DNA of 64,000 nucleotides from Sphingomonas sp. C3-2 (GTDB lineage Bacteria; Pseudomonadota; Alphaproteobacteria; Sphingomonadales; Sphingomonadaceae). The notes below the pieces were generated by a model. The model was not told the DNA's origin and did not search any database. It was given only the letters and a program-made list of their open reading frames with translations. Below are positions 33,283 to 42,955 of the stretch, in pieces. Numbering within the stretch: position 1 is the stretch's first letter; every line of letters starts with the position of its first letter. Made by a program: the position numbers and the translations under genes. The stretch spans positions 3,043,001 to 3,107,000 of the forward strand of contig NZ_CP130322.1 of assembly GCF_033025475.1 (NCBI RefSeq). The letters run 5' to 3'.

Positions 33283-33798
33283 ATGGGAATGACTTTGGAC
33301 GAGTTTGAGGCGGCGCGCGACAGTGGTGTGCCGATCGACATGCTCGAGGCATATTACAGCGCCCATGGATGGAGCCACGAGCGCGTGGGCGACGACGAGA
33401 TCGTCGCCACGGTCGATGGCAGCTGGACGAAATACGAGCTGCGTGCGGTGTGGCGCGAGGAGGACCGGGTTCTCCAGTTCCTTGCGCTGCCCGACATCAA
33501 GACCCCGATCGAGAAACGCGCCGAGGTGTACGAAACGCTGGGGCTGATCAACGAACAGCTGTGGCTGGGCCATTTCGAGCTTTGGTCTTCGAGCGGGATC
33601 GTGCTGTTCCGCCATGCGGTGCTTCTGGACGGGCAGGATGAAAGCCTGTTGTCGCTGGAACAGGCCGAACTGCTGGTGGAAACCGCGATCGACGAGTGCG
33701 AGCGTTTCTATCCGGTGTTCCAGTTCGTGCTGTGGGGCGGCAAGAACCCCACCGAGGCGATTGCCGCGGCGATGATCGAGACGCGCGGGGAAGCCTGA
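33283..33798 (+). CDS. YbjN domain-containing protein
   Basis: 171 residues of the YbjN family, which has a type III secretion chaperone-like fold and no settled function. Characteristic parts are YYSAHGWSHERVGDDEIVATVDGSW, REEDRVLQFLALPDIKTP and NEQLWLGHFELWSSSGIVLFRHAVLL. Two in-frame starts, ATG at 33283 and ATG at 33289, are equally plausible; neither has a strong ribosome binding site. Confidence 0.85.
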   Translation: MGMTLDEFEAARDSGVPIDMLEAYYSAHGWSHERVGDDEIVATVDGSWTKYELRAVWREEDRVLQFLALPDIKTPIEKRAEVYETLGLINEQLWLGHFELWSSSGIVLFRHAVLLDGQDESLLSLEQAELLVETAIDECERFYPVFQFVLWGGKNPTEAIAAAMIETRGEA

Positions 33799-33846
33799 GG
33801 GCCCGAAAGGCTTTAAGCCAAGCGCTGAATATGGTTGAGTTTGCGG

Positions 33847-35334
33847 ATGGGGGAGAATCCGCACCGCTCCGATACGCTGCTCGTCATCGACGAGGGCACG
33901 ACATCCACCCGCGCGATGCTGTTCGCCGCCGATGGCACCCCCATCGGCCAGGCACAGGCGCCGTTGACCCAGCATTATCCGCAAGCCGGCTATGTCGAGC
34001 ATGATGCCGAGGAGATCTGGCAACTGACGCTCAACTGCGCGCGCGAGATGGTGGCGCGCGCGGGCGGGGCCGCACATATCCGCGCGATCGGCATCACCAA
34101 CCAGCGCGAAACGATCGTGTTCTGGGATCGGCGAACGGGAAAGCCGCTGGCCCCCGCGATCGTCTGGCAGGACCGGCGCACCGCCGATATCTGCGCACGG
34201 CTGAAGGCCGAGGGGCATGAAAGCCTGGTGCAGGCGAAGACCGGGTTGCTGCTCGACCCCTATTTTTCGGGCAGCAAGATCGGCTGGGCGCTGGCGCATT
34301 GGCCGCAACTGCGGCACGCGGGCGAACATCTCGCGGTGGGGACGATCGAGAGCTATCTGGTTTACCGGCTGACGGGCGGCGCGCATGTGACCGACGCGAC
34401 CAATGCGTCGCGCACCGCCTTGATGGCGATCGGCGCGAGCGGCTGGGATGACGGGTTGCTCGACCTGTTCGACGTGCCGCGCGCGATCTTGCCCGAGATT
34501 GTCGACTGCGCAGGCCCGATTGCTATGACCGCGCCCGAATGGTTCGGCGCGCCGATTGCTATCACCGGCATGGCGGGCGACCAGCAGGCCGCGACGATCG
34601 GGCAGGGCTGTCTCGACCTCGGCCAGACCAAGGCGACCTATGGCACCGGCGCCTTTGTGCTCACCAGCACGGGGCGCCGGCTGCGCCATTCGCAGAACCG
34701 GCTGCTCAGCACGATCTGCTGGCAGATCGGTGGCGAGCGCCATTATGCGCTGGAGGGCGCGGTGTTCGTGGCGGGGAGCCTGATCCAGTGGCTGCGCGAC
34801 GACATGAGGATGATCGCGCGCGCCGATGAAAGCGAGCCGCTGGCGCGTTCGGTGGCGGACAATGGCGGGGTCTATCTGGTGCCCGCGCTGAGCGGGCTGG
34901 GCGCGCCGTGGTGGGCGCCGGGTGCGCGCGCCGCGATCACGGGATTAAGCTTTGCAACCGGGCGCGCGCATGTGATCCGCGCCGCGCTTGAGGCGATGGC
35001 GCACCAGACCGCAGACCTGAAGGCGGCCTTTGCCGCTGACGGCGCAGACTGGAATATGCTGCGCGTGGACGGCGGGATGGTGGCCAATGACTGGATCGCG
35101 CAGGATCTGGCCGACATGCTCGACATTCCGGTCGAGCGCCCCGGCTTTGTCGAGACGACCGCGATCGGCGCGGCGATGCTCGCGGCGGTGGGGGCAGGCC
35201 TTTATCCCGGGCTTGTCGAAGCGGCCGCGATGCGGGGCAAGGTGGAGGGATTCACCCCCGCAATGGCCCCCGAGGCGCGCGCGAAGCGGCTGGCCGGATG
35301 GGGGGCTGCGGTGCGGGGGGTGTTGGGCGGCTGA
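33847..35334 (+). CDS. glpK: Glycerol kinase
   Basis: 495 residues, normal length. It phosphorylates glycerol to glycerol-3-phosphate. The FGGY kinase motifs are present: IDEGTTSTRAMLF near residue 15, the substrate loop TNQRETIVFWDRRTGKPL, GDQQAATIGQ, TKATYGTGAFVL and the C-terminal ATP-site DGGMVANDWIAQDLAD. The ATG at 33847 aligns with family starts; an upstream TTG at 33835 would add four residues. An aquaporin gene lies 4 kb away, but no glpD or glpF is adjacent. Confidence 0.95.
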   Translation: MGENPHRSDTLLVIDEGTTSTRAMLFAADGTPIGQAQAPLTQHYPQAGYVEHDAEEIWQLTLNCAREMVARAGGAAHIRAIGITNQRETIVFWDRRTGKPLAPAIVWQDRRTADICARLKAEGHESLVQAKTGLLLDPYFSGSKIGWALAHWPQLRHAGEHLAVGTIESYLVYRLTGGAHVTDATNASRTALMAIGASGWDDGLLDLFDVPRAILPEIVDCAGPIAMTAPEWFGAPIAITGMAGDQQAATIGQGCLDLGQTKATYGTGAFVLTSTGRRLRHSQNRLLSTICWQIGGERHYALEGAVFVAGSLIQWLRDDMRMIARADESEPLARSVADNGGVYLVPALSGLGAPWWAPGARAAITGLSFATGRAHVIRAALEAMAHQTADLKAAFAADGADWNMLRVDGGMVANDWIAQDLADMLDIPVERPGFVETTAIGAAMLAAVGAGLYPGLVEAAAMRGKVEGFTPAMAPEARAKRLAGWGAAVRGVLGG

Positions 35335-35362
35335 AGCTGTATCGCCGCCCGTCTGGTCTGGT

Positions 35363-35725
35363 TCAGGCGCCGATCGGCGATTTGGTTTCGTCGACCACGA
35401 ACATCCGCGTTTTCGAGCGATCGAACACATTTTCCTCGTCATCGGCGATCGCCTGCGCGACTTCGGGCCGGGTCCACACGGCAACGGCGGCGTCATAGGC
35501 GGCGCGGTCTTCGAACCAGATTTCGGTCACGCTGTCGAAATTGATTTCGGTGCCGTCGGCGGCTGGGAACGCGCCGTCCCAATCGACGAAATTGCGGTGA
35601 TAGGCCTTGAGCCCCGGGGTCAGGCTGACGATCAGCGGTGCATGATTATTTTCATAATAATCAATGAATTCCTGCCGGCTCAGACCGTCCTTGCGCTTCA
35701 GAAGCGCGATCGATTTGAAGGTCAT
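35363..35725 (-). CDS. EthD domain-containing protein
   Basis: 120 residues with a dimeric ferredoxin-like fold. The EthD signature is visible as KRKDGLSRQEFIDYYENNHAPLI, followed by YHRNFVDWDG and SVTEIWFEDRAAYDAAV. Members include small decarboxylases and proteins of ether or polyketide degradation; the reaction here is unknown. The ATG (complement of 35723-35725) follows GGAGAG; the ATG 17 codons upstream is not supported. Confidence 0.82.
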   Translation of the reverse strand: MTFKSIALLKRKDGLSRQEFIDYYENNHAPLIVSLTPGLKAYHRNFVDWDGAFPAADGTEINFDSVTEIWFEDRAAYDAAVAVWTRPEVAQAIADDEENVFDRSKTRMFVVDETKSPIGA

Positions 35726-35976
35726 CTTTTCTCTCCAGTTTGTCTGGCCGATTGAGGCCCGTTCGCACCGGCTCAAACATGAAAGCGGGGCCCGGGCAAG
35801 CCCGATTTCCGGCGAATTGCGATGCTTGCTGTCTGTTTGCGACGATCCGGGTTCTTGCTCTCTGTCAGAACGAGAGGAAAGGTGCAGGATCGGCAGATAT
35901 GCTCCGACAATGCTTCAGAGCGTCGCATTCGAAACGCGGAACCTTATTTCCCCCTAGCGCGTATCTGTGCTGTCTT

Positions 35977-37086
35977 ATGCACCACCTATCTGCCATGGTG
36001 GCGGAAATTCCCCGCCTGGAAGTTGATCCCACCGTGTTCGAAAAGAAATCCGCTCGTCGTCGTTCCGTCTGTCTGCTTGTGGCGGCGGCGCTGATCGGCG
36101 GGGCGGGGGCTTCTGGGCCGGTGGCGGCGGCCGATCCCGAGGTACGCCGATCGCTGGAGGCGCTCAGCCATCTCGATGCGATGACCGCGCAGGTGGGATA
36201 CCGGATCGTGACCGCCAACGCCGCGCTGTGCGAACGCCAGATGCCTGCGAGCGGGATGCTCCTTCACGGGATCGAGCAATATGGCGCCGAGTTTCGCGCG
36301 ACGGCGGCCGAGATGTTTTCGCTGGGCGAGGCGCCGGGCGTAGCGCTGGTGCTGGGCGGATCGCCCGCGGCCAAGGCGGGGGTGCAGCCCGGCGATGCGC
36401 TGATCGCGATCAATGGCGAGGCGATGCCAGGGGCGGGGGCCGAGGGCGGCAAGGGCGCAACGCGCGGCGATTTCGACCGGATGGCGGTGGTGTTCGACCA
36501 AGTGGAAGCCGCGCTGAAAAAGGGGCCGGTGACGCTGTCGCTGATGCGCAAGGGCGAACCGGTGGAGGTGCGCTTTAGCGGTGCGCCGGCGTGTGAATCG
36601 CGCTTTCAGGTGCTGCCCGACACCGCGCTCAATGCGGCCGCCGATGGCCGCTATGTCCAGATCAGCACCGCCTTCATCCCCTATTTCAAGAATGAGGACG
36701 AGTTCGCCGCGATCCTGGCGCATGAAGTGGCGCACAATATTTTGCGCCACCGCGACCGGCTGGACGAACAGAAGGTGCCGTCGGGGATATTGCGCAAGTT
36801 CGGCAAGAACGCCGCGCGCATCCGCGCGACCGAGATCGAGGCCGATGTTTTCAGCCTCAAGCTGCTCGCCAATGCCGGATACCGGCTGGAGGCCGCGCCC
36901 GAATTCTGGCGCCGCTTTGGCCCCGAGCATGGCTATGGCATTTTTTCGGATGCTACCCATTTGCGCTGGAAGAAACGGGTACAGTTGCTGGAAACCGAGA
37001 TCGCCGAACTGCGCGCGCAGAAGGCAGCGGCGGGAAGTGGTGCTGGCGCTGGTGCGGGCGGGGCGGCCCCAGAGAAAGGACAATGA
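35977..37086 (+). CDS. M48-type metalloprotease with PDZ domain
   Basis: 369 residues. A short cytosolic stretch and a hydrophobic segment ([19 protein letters not shown]) act as signal or anchor. A PDZ-like domain follows ([24 protein letters not shown]), then the peptidase core with HEVAH (zinc ligands His249 and His253, Glu250 catalytic) and the third ligand in [15 protein letters not shown]. It is a periplasmic protease related to BepA/LoiP-type enzymes. The start is uncertain: ATG at 35977 or 35995; reading further upstream gives no sensible protein. It overlaps msrA by four bases. Confidence 0.85.
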   Translation: MHHLSAMVAEIPRLEVDPTVFEKKSARRRSVCLLVAAALIGGAGASGPVAAADPEVRRSLEALSHLDAMTAQVGYRIVTANAALCERQMPASGMLLHGIEQYGAEFRATAAEMFSLGEAPGVALVLGGSPAAKAGVQPGDALIAINGEAMPGAGAEGGKGATRGDFDRMAVVFDQVEAALKKGPVTLSLMRKGEPVEVRFSGAPACESRFQVLPDTALNAAADGRYVQISTAFIPYFKNEDEFAAILAHEVAHNILRHRDRLDEQKVPSGILRKFGKNAARIRATEIEADVFSLKLLANAGYRLEAAPEFWRRFGPEHGYGIFSDATHLRWKKRVQLLETEIAELRAQKAAAGSGAGAGAGGAAPEKGQ

Positions 37087-37637
37087 AGATGGCGGAAGAA
37101 CTGGCAACGCTGGCAGGCGGCTGTTTCTGGTGCGTCGAGGCGGTGTTCGACGATGTGATCGGCGTGGGCGACGTCGAAAGCGGCTATATTGGCGGGCATG
37201 TCGACAACCCGAGCTACAAGCAGGTGTGCGGCGGCGATACGGGCCATGCCGAGGCGGTGCGCATCCGTTTTGATCCCGCGGTCATCAGCTATGACGATGT
37301 TCTCGACATCTTCTTTCACATCCATGATCCGACGCAACTGAACCGGCAGGGCAATGACGTGGGCCCGCAATATCGGTCGGCGGTGTTCCCGCATTCGGCC
37401 GAACAGGAAGAGGCGGCGCGCGCGGCGATTGCGCGGGTGGGGGCCGAATTGCCCCAGCCGGTGGTAACGACGATCGAGCCGTTGGCGACCTGGTATCCGG
37501 CCGAGGATTATCACCAGGAATATTTCGAGCGCGAGGGGAGCCGTAATCCCTATTGCATGGCGGTGGTGGCCCCCAAGCTCCAGAAGTTCCGAAAGAGCTA
37601 TGCAGCCCGTTTGAAGAACGCTTCGGCGGTAGGCTGA
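37083..37637 (+). CDS. msrA: Peptide-methionine (S)-S-oxide reductase
   Basis: 184 residues. The catalytic motif is GGCFWC with Cys14 as nucleophile, followed by [26 protein letters not shown] and [18 protein letters not shown], all canonical. It repairs oxidised methionine in proteins. Its ATG overlaps the stop of the M48 protease gene, giving a stress-related protein-quality pair. Confidence 0.97.
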   Translation: MKMAEELATLAGGCFWCVEAVFDDVIGVGDVESGYIGGHVDNPSYKQVCGGDTGHAEAVRIRFDPAVISYDDVLDIFFHIHDPTQLNRQGNDVGPQYRSAVFPHSAEQEEAARAAIARVGAELPQPVVTTIEPLATWYPAEDYHQEYFEREGSRNPYCMAVVAPKLQKFRKSYAARLKNASAVG

Positions 37638-37702
37638 TCGGAAGAATTGACTTGGATGCGGCGCTGCACAATGCAGGAGCCGAAACTGAAAAGAGGCTTG
37701 TA

Positions 37703-38572
37703 ATGCAGCGTGTTCGCAAGGCAGTTTTTCCCGTTGGCGGTCTGGGCACCCGGTTCCTTCCGGCGACCAAGGCGATGCCGAAGGAGATGCTTCCGGTCGT
37801 TGATCGTCCCCTGATCCAATATGCGGTCGACGAAGCCCGCGAGGCCGGGATCGAGCAGATGATCTTCGTTACCGGGCGCGGCAAATCGGCGATCGAGGAC
37901 CATTTCGACATCGCCTATGAATTGCAGGCGACGATGCTGTCGCGGGGGAAATCGATCGAGATCCTCGAGCCGACGCTGCTGAAGCCGGGCGCCTTTGCCT
38001 ATGTGCGCCAGCAGGAGCCGATGGGGCTGGGCCATGCGGTGTGGTGCGCGCGCGACATTGTGGGCGACGAACCCTTTGCCGTGCTGCTGGCGGACGACCT
38101 CATGGTCGGCCAGCCGGGTTGTCTGAAGCAGATGATCGAGGCCTATGAGCAGGTGGGCGGAAACGTGATCTGCGCGCAGGAAGTGCCCGAGGAACAGGCG
38201 CACCAGTACGGCATCATCACGCCGGGCACGCGCGACGGCAAGCTGACCGAGGTGAAGGGGCTGGTCGAAAAGCCCAAGCCCGGCACCGCGCCGTCGAACC
38301 TGAGCGTTATCGGCCGTTATATCCTTCAGCCCGAAGTGATGCGCGTGCTGGAAAAGCAGGAAAAGGGCGCGGGCGGCGAGATCCAGCTGACCGACGCGAT
38401 GGCGACGATGATCGGCAGCCAGCCTTTCCATGGCCTGACCTTTGATGGCCGCCGTTTCGACTGCGGCGATAAGGCCGGCTATATTCAGGCGAACATGGCG
38501 CTGGCGCTGGAACGCCCGGACATCGCCCCGGCGGTGAAGGCGTTTGGCGACAAGCTGTTCTGCCAGAGCTGA
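37703..38572 (+). CDS. galU: UTP--glucose-1-phosphate uridylyltransferase
   Basis: 289 residues. It makes UDP-glucose for cell-surface polysaccharides. The nucleotidyltransferase motif PVGGLGTRFLPATKAMPKEML is at the N-terminus, followed by GRGKSAIEDHFD and FAVLLADDLM, and the YILQPEVM and GDKAGYIQANMAL segments near the end. The ATG at 37703 is preceded by AAGAGG. A small lipoprotein gene follows after 22 bases. Confidence 0.96.
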   Translation: MQRVRKAVFPVGGLGTRFLPATKAMPKEMLPVVDRPLIQYAVDEAREAGIEQMIFVTGRGKSAIEDHFDIAYELQATMLSRGKSIEILEPTLLKPGAFAYVRQQEPMGLGHAVWCARDIVGDEPFAVLLADDLMVGQPGCLKQMIEAYEQVGGNVICAQEVPEEQAHQYGIITPGTRDGKLTEVKGLVEKPKPGTAPSNLSVIGRYILQPEVMRVLEKQEKGAGGEIQLTDAMATMIGSQPFHGLTFDGRRFDCGDKAGYIQANMALALERPDIAPAVKAFGDKLFCQS

Positions 38573-38594
38573 TCGGCATTTGGGGAGGATTGGT

Positions 38595-38852
38595 ATGAAA
38601 AAAGCGCTTTTGATCCTCCTTTTGCCCGCAATGCTGGGCGGGTGCCTGGCCAAGGCGGCGGTCGATGTCGTCACGCTGCCGGTGCGCGCGGTGGGCGCGG
38701 GCGTGGACGCGGTGACGACGAGCCAGTCCGAAGCCGATGAAAAGCGTGGCCGTGAACTGCGCAAGCAGGAAGAGCGCGAGGGTCGCGAAGCGCGCAAGCG
38801 CGAAAAGGAAGCCCGCAAGGCGGCCGAACGCGGCGAGCCCTATCCTTATTGA
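38595..38852 (+). CDS. Small charged lipoprotein
   Basis: 85 residues. The signal peptide MKKALLILLLPAMLGGC ends in a lipobox with Cys17. The mature part begins with a short hydrophobic piece (AAVDVVTLPVRAVGAGVDAV) and then a very charged Lys/Arg/Glu helix (RELRKQEEREGREARKREKE). Similar proteins are annotated as hypothetical in sphingomonads. I do not recognise a function. GAGGATTGGT precedes the ATG. Confidence 0.8.
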   Translation: MKKALLILLLPAMLGGCLAKAAVDVVTLPVRAVGAGVDAVTTSQSEADEKRGRELRKQEEREGREARKREKEARKAAERGEPYPY

Positions 38853-38858
38853 ACGCGA

Positions 38859-38886
38859 AACGGGCGCCCCCTTGGGAGCGCCCGTT
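38859..38886. terminator. Terminator hairpin between convergent genes
   Basis: AACGGGCGC (38859-38867) pairs with GCGCCCGTT (38878-38886) around a ten-base loop, followed by CTTCCTTCC. It separates the small lipoprotein gene from the convergent aquaporin gene. Confidence 0.8.
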
Positions 38887-38915
38887 CTTCCTTCCGCCTG
38901 CGTGCGGAAACGCTG

Positions 38916-39617
38916 TTATGTTTTCTGTCCCGCCACCGCGCGGTAGACGATGCCGCCAAGCGCACCGCCCATGAGCGGCGCCACCCAGAAGAGCCAGAGC
39001 TGGCTGAGCGCCCAACCGCCGACGACGAGCGCGGGGCCCGTGCTGCGCGCCGGATTGACCGAGGTGTTCGTCACCGGAATGCTGATGAGGTGGATGAGCG
39101 TGAGCGCAAGCCCGATGGCGAGCGGCGCGAAACCGGCGGGCGCGCGGCCATCGGTTGCCCCCATGATGATCATCACGAAGAAGAAGGTGAGCAATATCTC
39201 GATCATCAGCCCGGCAGCCATCGTGTATTTGCCGGGCGAATGATCGCCAAAGCCGTTGGCGGCGAGGCCGTTGACGGCAAGGTCGTACGTCTCGGTGCCG
39301 CTGGCGATGGTGTAGAGCGCGAACGCCGCCGCGATCCCGCCGATCACCTGCGCGATCAGATAGGCGGGGACGTCACCGCCCGAAAAGCGCCCGCCGGCCC
39401 ACAGGCCCACGGTGACCGCCGGGTTGAAATGGCCGCCTGAAATATGGCCGACCGCATAGGCCATGGTGACGACCGTGAGGCCAAAGGCCAGCGCGACGCC
39501 GGCAAAGCCGATACCGAGTTCAGGAAAGGCGGCAGCCAGAACCGCGCTGCCGCACCCGCCAAATACAAGCCAGAATGTTCCGAAGAATTCCGCGATACCG
39601 CGTTGAGCTATCGTCAT
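38916..39617 (-). CDS. aqpZ: Aquaporin Z
   Basis: 233 residues, six helices and two half-helices with NPA boxes in [13 protein letters not shown] and [13 protein letters not shown]. The residue pattern ([24 protein letters not shown]) is that of water-selective AqpZ rather than glycerol facilitators. It passes water across the inner membrane. The ATG (complement of 39615-39617) follows GGGGGAG. Confidence 0.95.
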   Translation of the reverse strand: MTIAQRGIAEFFGTFWLVFGGCGSAVLAAAFPELGIGFAGVALAFGLTVVTMAYAVGHISGGHFNPAVTVGLWAGGRFSGGDVPAYLIAQVIGGIAAAFALYTIASGTETYDLAVNGLAANGFGDHSPGKYTMAAGLMIEILLTFFFVMIIMGATDGRAPAGFAPLAIGLALTLIHLISIPVTNTSVNPARSTGPALVVGGWALSQLWLFWVAPLMGGALGGIVYRAVAGQKT

Positions 39618-39639
39618 GTCTCGCTCCCCCTTGATGGGA

Positions 39640-39661
39640 CGCCCCCTTGAGGACGGGGGCG
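39640..39661. repeat. GC-rich inverted repeat upstream of aqpZ
   Basis: CGCCCCC (39640-39646) and GGGGGCG (39655-39661) can form a seven-base-pair stem with an eight-base loop in the aqpZ leader. The significance is unknown. Confidence 0.4.
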
Positions 39662-39718
39662 GGGCGAGACTGAACCAAAGTTCCGTCTGCGTAAAGAAGC
39701 GGTTATGCGCGCGCCATT

Positions 39719-40672
39719 TCAGGCGGCGGCGCGGGCGAGCCGGTCGTTGATCGCGGCGCCCAGCCCCTGATGCGGGATCGGGGCGATCGCGATCCCCGCG
39801 CGCCCGCTGGCATCGGCCTGATGGAGCAGATCGAACAGCCGGGCCGCGGCCTCCGCCAGATCGCCACTGGGGGAGAGGTTGGCATCGCCGTCGACCGCGC
39901 CGAAGCCGATCAGCCATTCGCCGGGTTCGGCGCGGTTCGCATTGAGCCGGACGGGGTGCGCGGGAGCGTAATGGCTGGTGAGTTGCCCGGGTGCCTCGAT
40001 CTTGTCCCCCGTGGCGGCGGCGACGGGCAGGCCGGTGGCGGCCTCGATCGCCTCGGCGGTGACTGGGCCGGGGCGGAGCAGGCGGATCACGCCGTCGCCG
40101 GGGGCGACGATGGTCGATTCAATTCCCTGCATCGTCGCGCCGGAATCGAGGATGAGCGGGATGCGGCCATCGAGGCTGGCCTTGACATGTTCGGCGCGCG
40201 TGGGGCTGATCCGCCCGCTGGCATTGGCCGAAGGCGCGGCAAGCGGGCGGCCCGAGGCGCGGAGCAGGCCCTGCATCGCGGGATGGGCGGGGCAGCGGAT
40301 CGCGATCGTATCGAGCCCGGCGGTGACCAGTGAGGCCGCCTTGCAACCCGGCGTGCGCGGCAGGACGAGCGTGAGCGGACCCGGCCAGAAGGTGGCGGCC
40401 AACGCCTCTGCCACGGCATCGAACCGCGCGAGCGCGCGCGCGGCATCGAGATCGGGAATGTGGACGATCAACGGGTTGAAACTGGGGCGCCCCTTGGCCG
40501 CATAAATGGCGGCGACCGCCTCGGGATTCGTGGCGTCGGCCGCGAGTCCGTAGACCGTTTCGGTGGCGACAGCGACCGGGAAGCCAGCGCGAATAAGCTC
40601 CGAGGCATCGGCAATCGCACCGTTTCCGTAAGTGCGGACAACTGTTTCGCAAGGCGGGTTTGAGCCGGTCAT
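39719..40672 (-). CDS. L-threonylcarbamoyladenylate synthase (Sua5 type)
   Basis: 317 residues. The YrdC domain (residues 1-205: [48 protein letters not shown]) makes threonylcarbamoyl-AMP for the t6A modification of tRNA. A smaller Sua5 C-terminal domain follows after the linker ([10 protein letters not shown]), so this is the long form rather than TsaC. The start is the ATG complementary to 40670-40672, 47 bases from the divergent acyl-CoA dehydrogenase gene. Confidence 0.93.
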   Translation of the reverse strand: MTGSNPPCETVVRTYGNGAIADASELIRAGFPVAVATETVYGLAADATNPEAVAAIYAAKGRPSFNPLIVHIPDLDAARALARFDAVAEALAATFWPGPLTLVLPRTPGCKAASLVTAGLDTIAIRCPAHPAMQGLLRASGRPLAAPSANASGRISPTRAEHVKASLDGRIPLILDSGATMQGIESTIVAPGDGVIRLLRPGPVTAEAIEAATGLPVAAATGDKIEAPGQLTSHYAPAHPVRLNANRAEPGEWLIGFGAVDGDANLSPSGDLAEAAARLFDLLHQADASGRAGIAIAPIPHQGLGAAINDRLARAAA

Positions 40673-40719
40673 ATGACGGCGCTATAGCGCAGCCACCCCA
40701 CAAGCAAGGATCAACTAAA

Positions 40720-42444
40720 ATGAGTTATGTTGCCCCGGTTGCAGAACAGCGCTTTGTCCTCGACCATGTCGTCGGGATCGGCGAGCTTGCCGCGACGGAG
40801 AAATATGCCGCGGCCTCGCCCGACATGGTCGATGCGATCCTCGAAGGCGCAGGCCAGTTCGCCGCCGGCCAATATGCCCCGCTGAACCGTCTGGGCGATG
40901 AAGTCGGCGCGCAGTGGAAAGACGGCGACGTCATCATGCCCGAAGGTTTCAAGGCGGCGTACAAGGCGTTCGTCGAAGGCGGCTGGGGCACGATCAATGG
41001 CCCCGAGGCCTTTGGCGGCCAGGGCCTGCCTTTCTCGCTTGCCAGCGTCATCCTCGAAGACCTTGGCACCGCCAATATGGGCTTTTCGCTTTGTAACATG
41101 CTGACGCCCGGCGCGATCGAGGCGCTTATCGCTTATGGCAGCGACGAGCAGAAGGCGGCCTATCTGCCCAAGCTGATCACCGGCGAATGGACCGGCACGA
41201 TGAACCTGACCGAGCCGCAGGCCGGTTCGGACGTGGGCGCGCTGCGCAGCACCGCGACGCCGGTGGGCGACGGCAGCTTCAAGATCAAGGGCACCAAGAT
41301 CTTCATCACCTTTGGCGAGCACGACCTGGCGGACAATATCGTCCACCTCGTCCTTGCCCGCACCCCCGGCGCGCCCGCCGGCACGCGCGGCATTTCGCTG
41401 TTCCTTGTCCCCAAGTTCCGCCTCAATGCAGACGGCACGCCGGGCGCGCGCAACGACGTGCGCTGCGTGTCGATCGAGCACAAGCTGGGCATCCATGCAT
41501 CGCCCACCTGCGTGCTGAGCTTTGGCGACAATGACGATTGCATCGGCCATCTGATCGGCGCTGAGTTCGGCGGCATCGCGGCGATGTTCGTGATGATGAA
41601 CAATGCCCGCCTCAATGTCGGCCTGCAGGGGGTGCAGATCGGCGAACGCGCGACGCAGCAGGCAGTGGCCTATGCCGGCGAGCGTATCCAGTCGGCGCGC
41701 GCGGGTGGCCCCTCGCGCGATCCGGTGGCGATCATCAACCACCCCGATGTGCGCCGCATGCTGCTGCGCATGAAGGCGCTGACCCAGGGCGCGCGCGCGC
41801 TGATCTATTATGCCGCAGGCCAGGTGGACCGCGCGCATATGGGCGATACGGCTGCGAAGAACCGCCTCGACCTGCTGACCCCGCTGGCCAAGACCTATGG
41901 CACCGATGTCGGCTGCGAGGTCGCCTCGCTCGGCGTGCAGGTGCATGGCGGCATGGGCTTTATCGAGGAAACAGGTGCTGCGCAGCATTACCGCGATATC
42001 CGCATCGCGCCGATCTATGAGGGCACCAACGGCATCCAGGCCGCCGACCTTGTCGGCCGCAAGCTGAGCCTTGAGGGCGGCGCGGTGTTCGCCAGCCTGA
42101 TCGCCGACATGCGTGCCGAGGCAGCGGCGCCGCAGTTGCGCGCGTTGATCGACAGCGTCGAAGCGGTGGCCGCCGATCTGGCCGCGCGCAGCGTCGATGA
42201 CCGTCTGGCCGGAAGCTATCCGTTCCTGACGATGCTGTCGGTTGCGGTTGCGGGCTGGCTGATGGAACGCCAGGGCCGCGCGGCAGCTGCCGTGGCGGAC
42301 GGTTCGCCCTTCATCGCGATGAAGCAGGCCGCCGTGCGTTACTATATCGACCAGCTCGTGCCTGAGGCCGAAGGCCTGCGTGCATCGGCGCTGGCCGGTG
42401 CCGAGCCGCTTTATGCGGTGTCGGACGAAGCCTTCGCCGCCTGA
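40720..42444 (+). CDS. Acyl-CoA dehydrogenase (long form, DmdC-like)
   Basis: 574 residues, about 190 longer than short-chain acyl-CoA dehydrogenases because of an extra C-terminal domain (residues 450 on) as in the FadE/DmdC class. FAD-binding motifs (MNLTEPQAGSDVGALRS, KIFITFGEHDL) are present, and the probable catalytic base is Glu434 in IYEGTNGIQAADL. The substrate chain is unknown; relatives oxidise 3-methylmercaptopropionyl-CoA or fatty acyl-CoAs. AAGGA precedes the ATG. Confidence 0.92.
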   Translation: MSYVAPVAEQRFVLDHVVGIGELAATEKYAAASPDMVDAILEGAGQFAAGQYAPLNRLGDEVGAQWKDGDVIMPEGFKAAYKAFVEGGWGTINGPEAFGGQGLPFSLASVILEDLGTANMGFSLCNMLTPGAIEALIAYGSDEQKAAYLPKLITGEWTGTMNLTEPQAGSDVGALRSTATPVGDGSFKIKGTKIFITFGEHDLADNIVHLVLARTPGAPAGTRGISLFLVPKFRLNADGTPGARNDVRCVSIEHKLGIHASPTCVLSFGDNDDCIGHLIGAEFGGIAAMFVMMNNARLNVGLQGVQIGERATQQAVAYAGERIQSARAGGPSRDPVAIINHPDVRRMLLRMKALTQGARALIYYAAGQVDRAHMGDTAAKNRLDLLTPLAKTYGTDVGCEVASLGVQVHGGMGFIEETGAAQHYRDIRIAPIYEGTNGIQAADLVGRKLSLEGGAVFASLIADMRAEAAAPQLRALIDSVEAVAADLAARSVDDRLAGSYPFLTMLSVAVAGWLMERQGRAAAAVADGSPFIAMKQAAVRYYIDQLVPEAEGLRASALAGAEPLYAVSDEAFAA

Positions 42445-42461
42445 TACAGGTGAAGGACAGG

Positions 42462-42487
42462 CTCCCCCTGCCCAAGGGCGGGGGGAG
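42462..42487 (+). terminator. GC-rich hairpin after acyl-CoA dehydrogenase gene
   Basis: CTCCCCCTGCCC (42462-42473) and GGGCGGGGGGAG (42476-42487) nearly pair throughout, with a two-base centre. It sits between the convergent stops of the acyl-CoA dehydrogenase and GntR genes. There is no T run, so it may be a bidirectional terminator or a dispersed palindromic element. Confidence 0.55.
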
Positions 42488-42518
42488 TTGCCTGTTGGAT
42501 TTTAGCGAGGAACCGCGA

Positions 42519-42875
42519 TCAGGCGGTTTCGGTTTCGAAAAGCTCTGCCGGGGCGATGCCCAGCCGCTCGATATGGCGGCGGATCTGGGGCCAGTGATCG
42601 TTGAGGAACTGCGCGCGCGCATCGATGCGGAGCCGTTCGACCGCGCCCGCGGCCACGAACATGCCGACGCCGCGCCGCACCGTGACATAGCCGTTTTCCT
42701 GAAGGCTTTGATACGCCTTGGCGACGGTGAGCGGATTGGCGCCATGCTCGCCCGCAAAGGCGCGCACGGAGGGAAGCTGATCGCCCTCGCCATATTCCCC
42801 ATCGAGAATCAGGGCCGAGAGCTTGTTCCGAAGCCGCAGATAAATCGGGCTTTCTTCACCGCCAATCGCTGTCAT
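42519..42875 (-). CDS. GntR-family regulator (YtrA type)
   Basis: 118 residues. The GntR winged helix (PIYLRLRNKLSALILDGEYGEGDQLPSVRAFAGEHGANPLTVAKAYQSLQENGYV) takes residues 10-75, and the short tail of about 40 residues has no large effector domain, which is the YtrA subfamily. Such regulators usually control a neighbouring transporter; here the MFS gene is directly upstream on the same strand. Confidence 0.88.
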   Translation of the reverse strand: MTAIGGEESPIYLRLRNKLSALILDGEYGEGDQLPSVRAFAGEHGANPLTVAKAYQSLQENGYVTVRRGVGMFVAAGAVERLRIDARAQFLNDHWPQIRRHIERLGIAPAELFETETA

Positions 42876-42905
42876 ATATCCCTAATACACGATCCGCCCA
42901 AAGAT

Positions 42906-42927
42906 GCCAACCGCCTGAGCGGTTGGC
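42906..42927. terminator. Perfect 9-bp hairpin between MFS and GntR genes
   Basis: GCCAACCGC (42906-42914) and GCGGTTGGC (42919-42927) form a perfect stem around CTGA. In the minus-strand direction it is followed by ATCTTTGGG. It probably attenuates transcription running from the MFS gene into the GntR gene. Confidence 0.65.
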
Positions 42928-42955
42928 GACATAATCGCTCCACAATGATTTACAT

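Noticed and set aside
35740-35976. N-terminal extension of the M48 protease
   Set aside because: The frame is open but the 79 residues show no signal peptide or domain, and they cover the promoter region shared with the divergent EthD gene.
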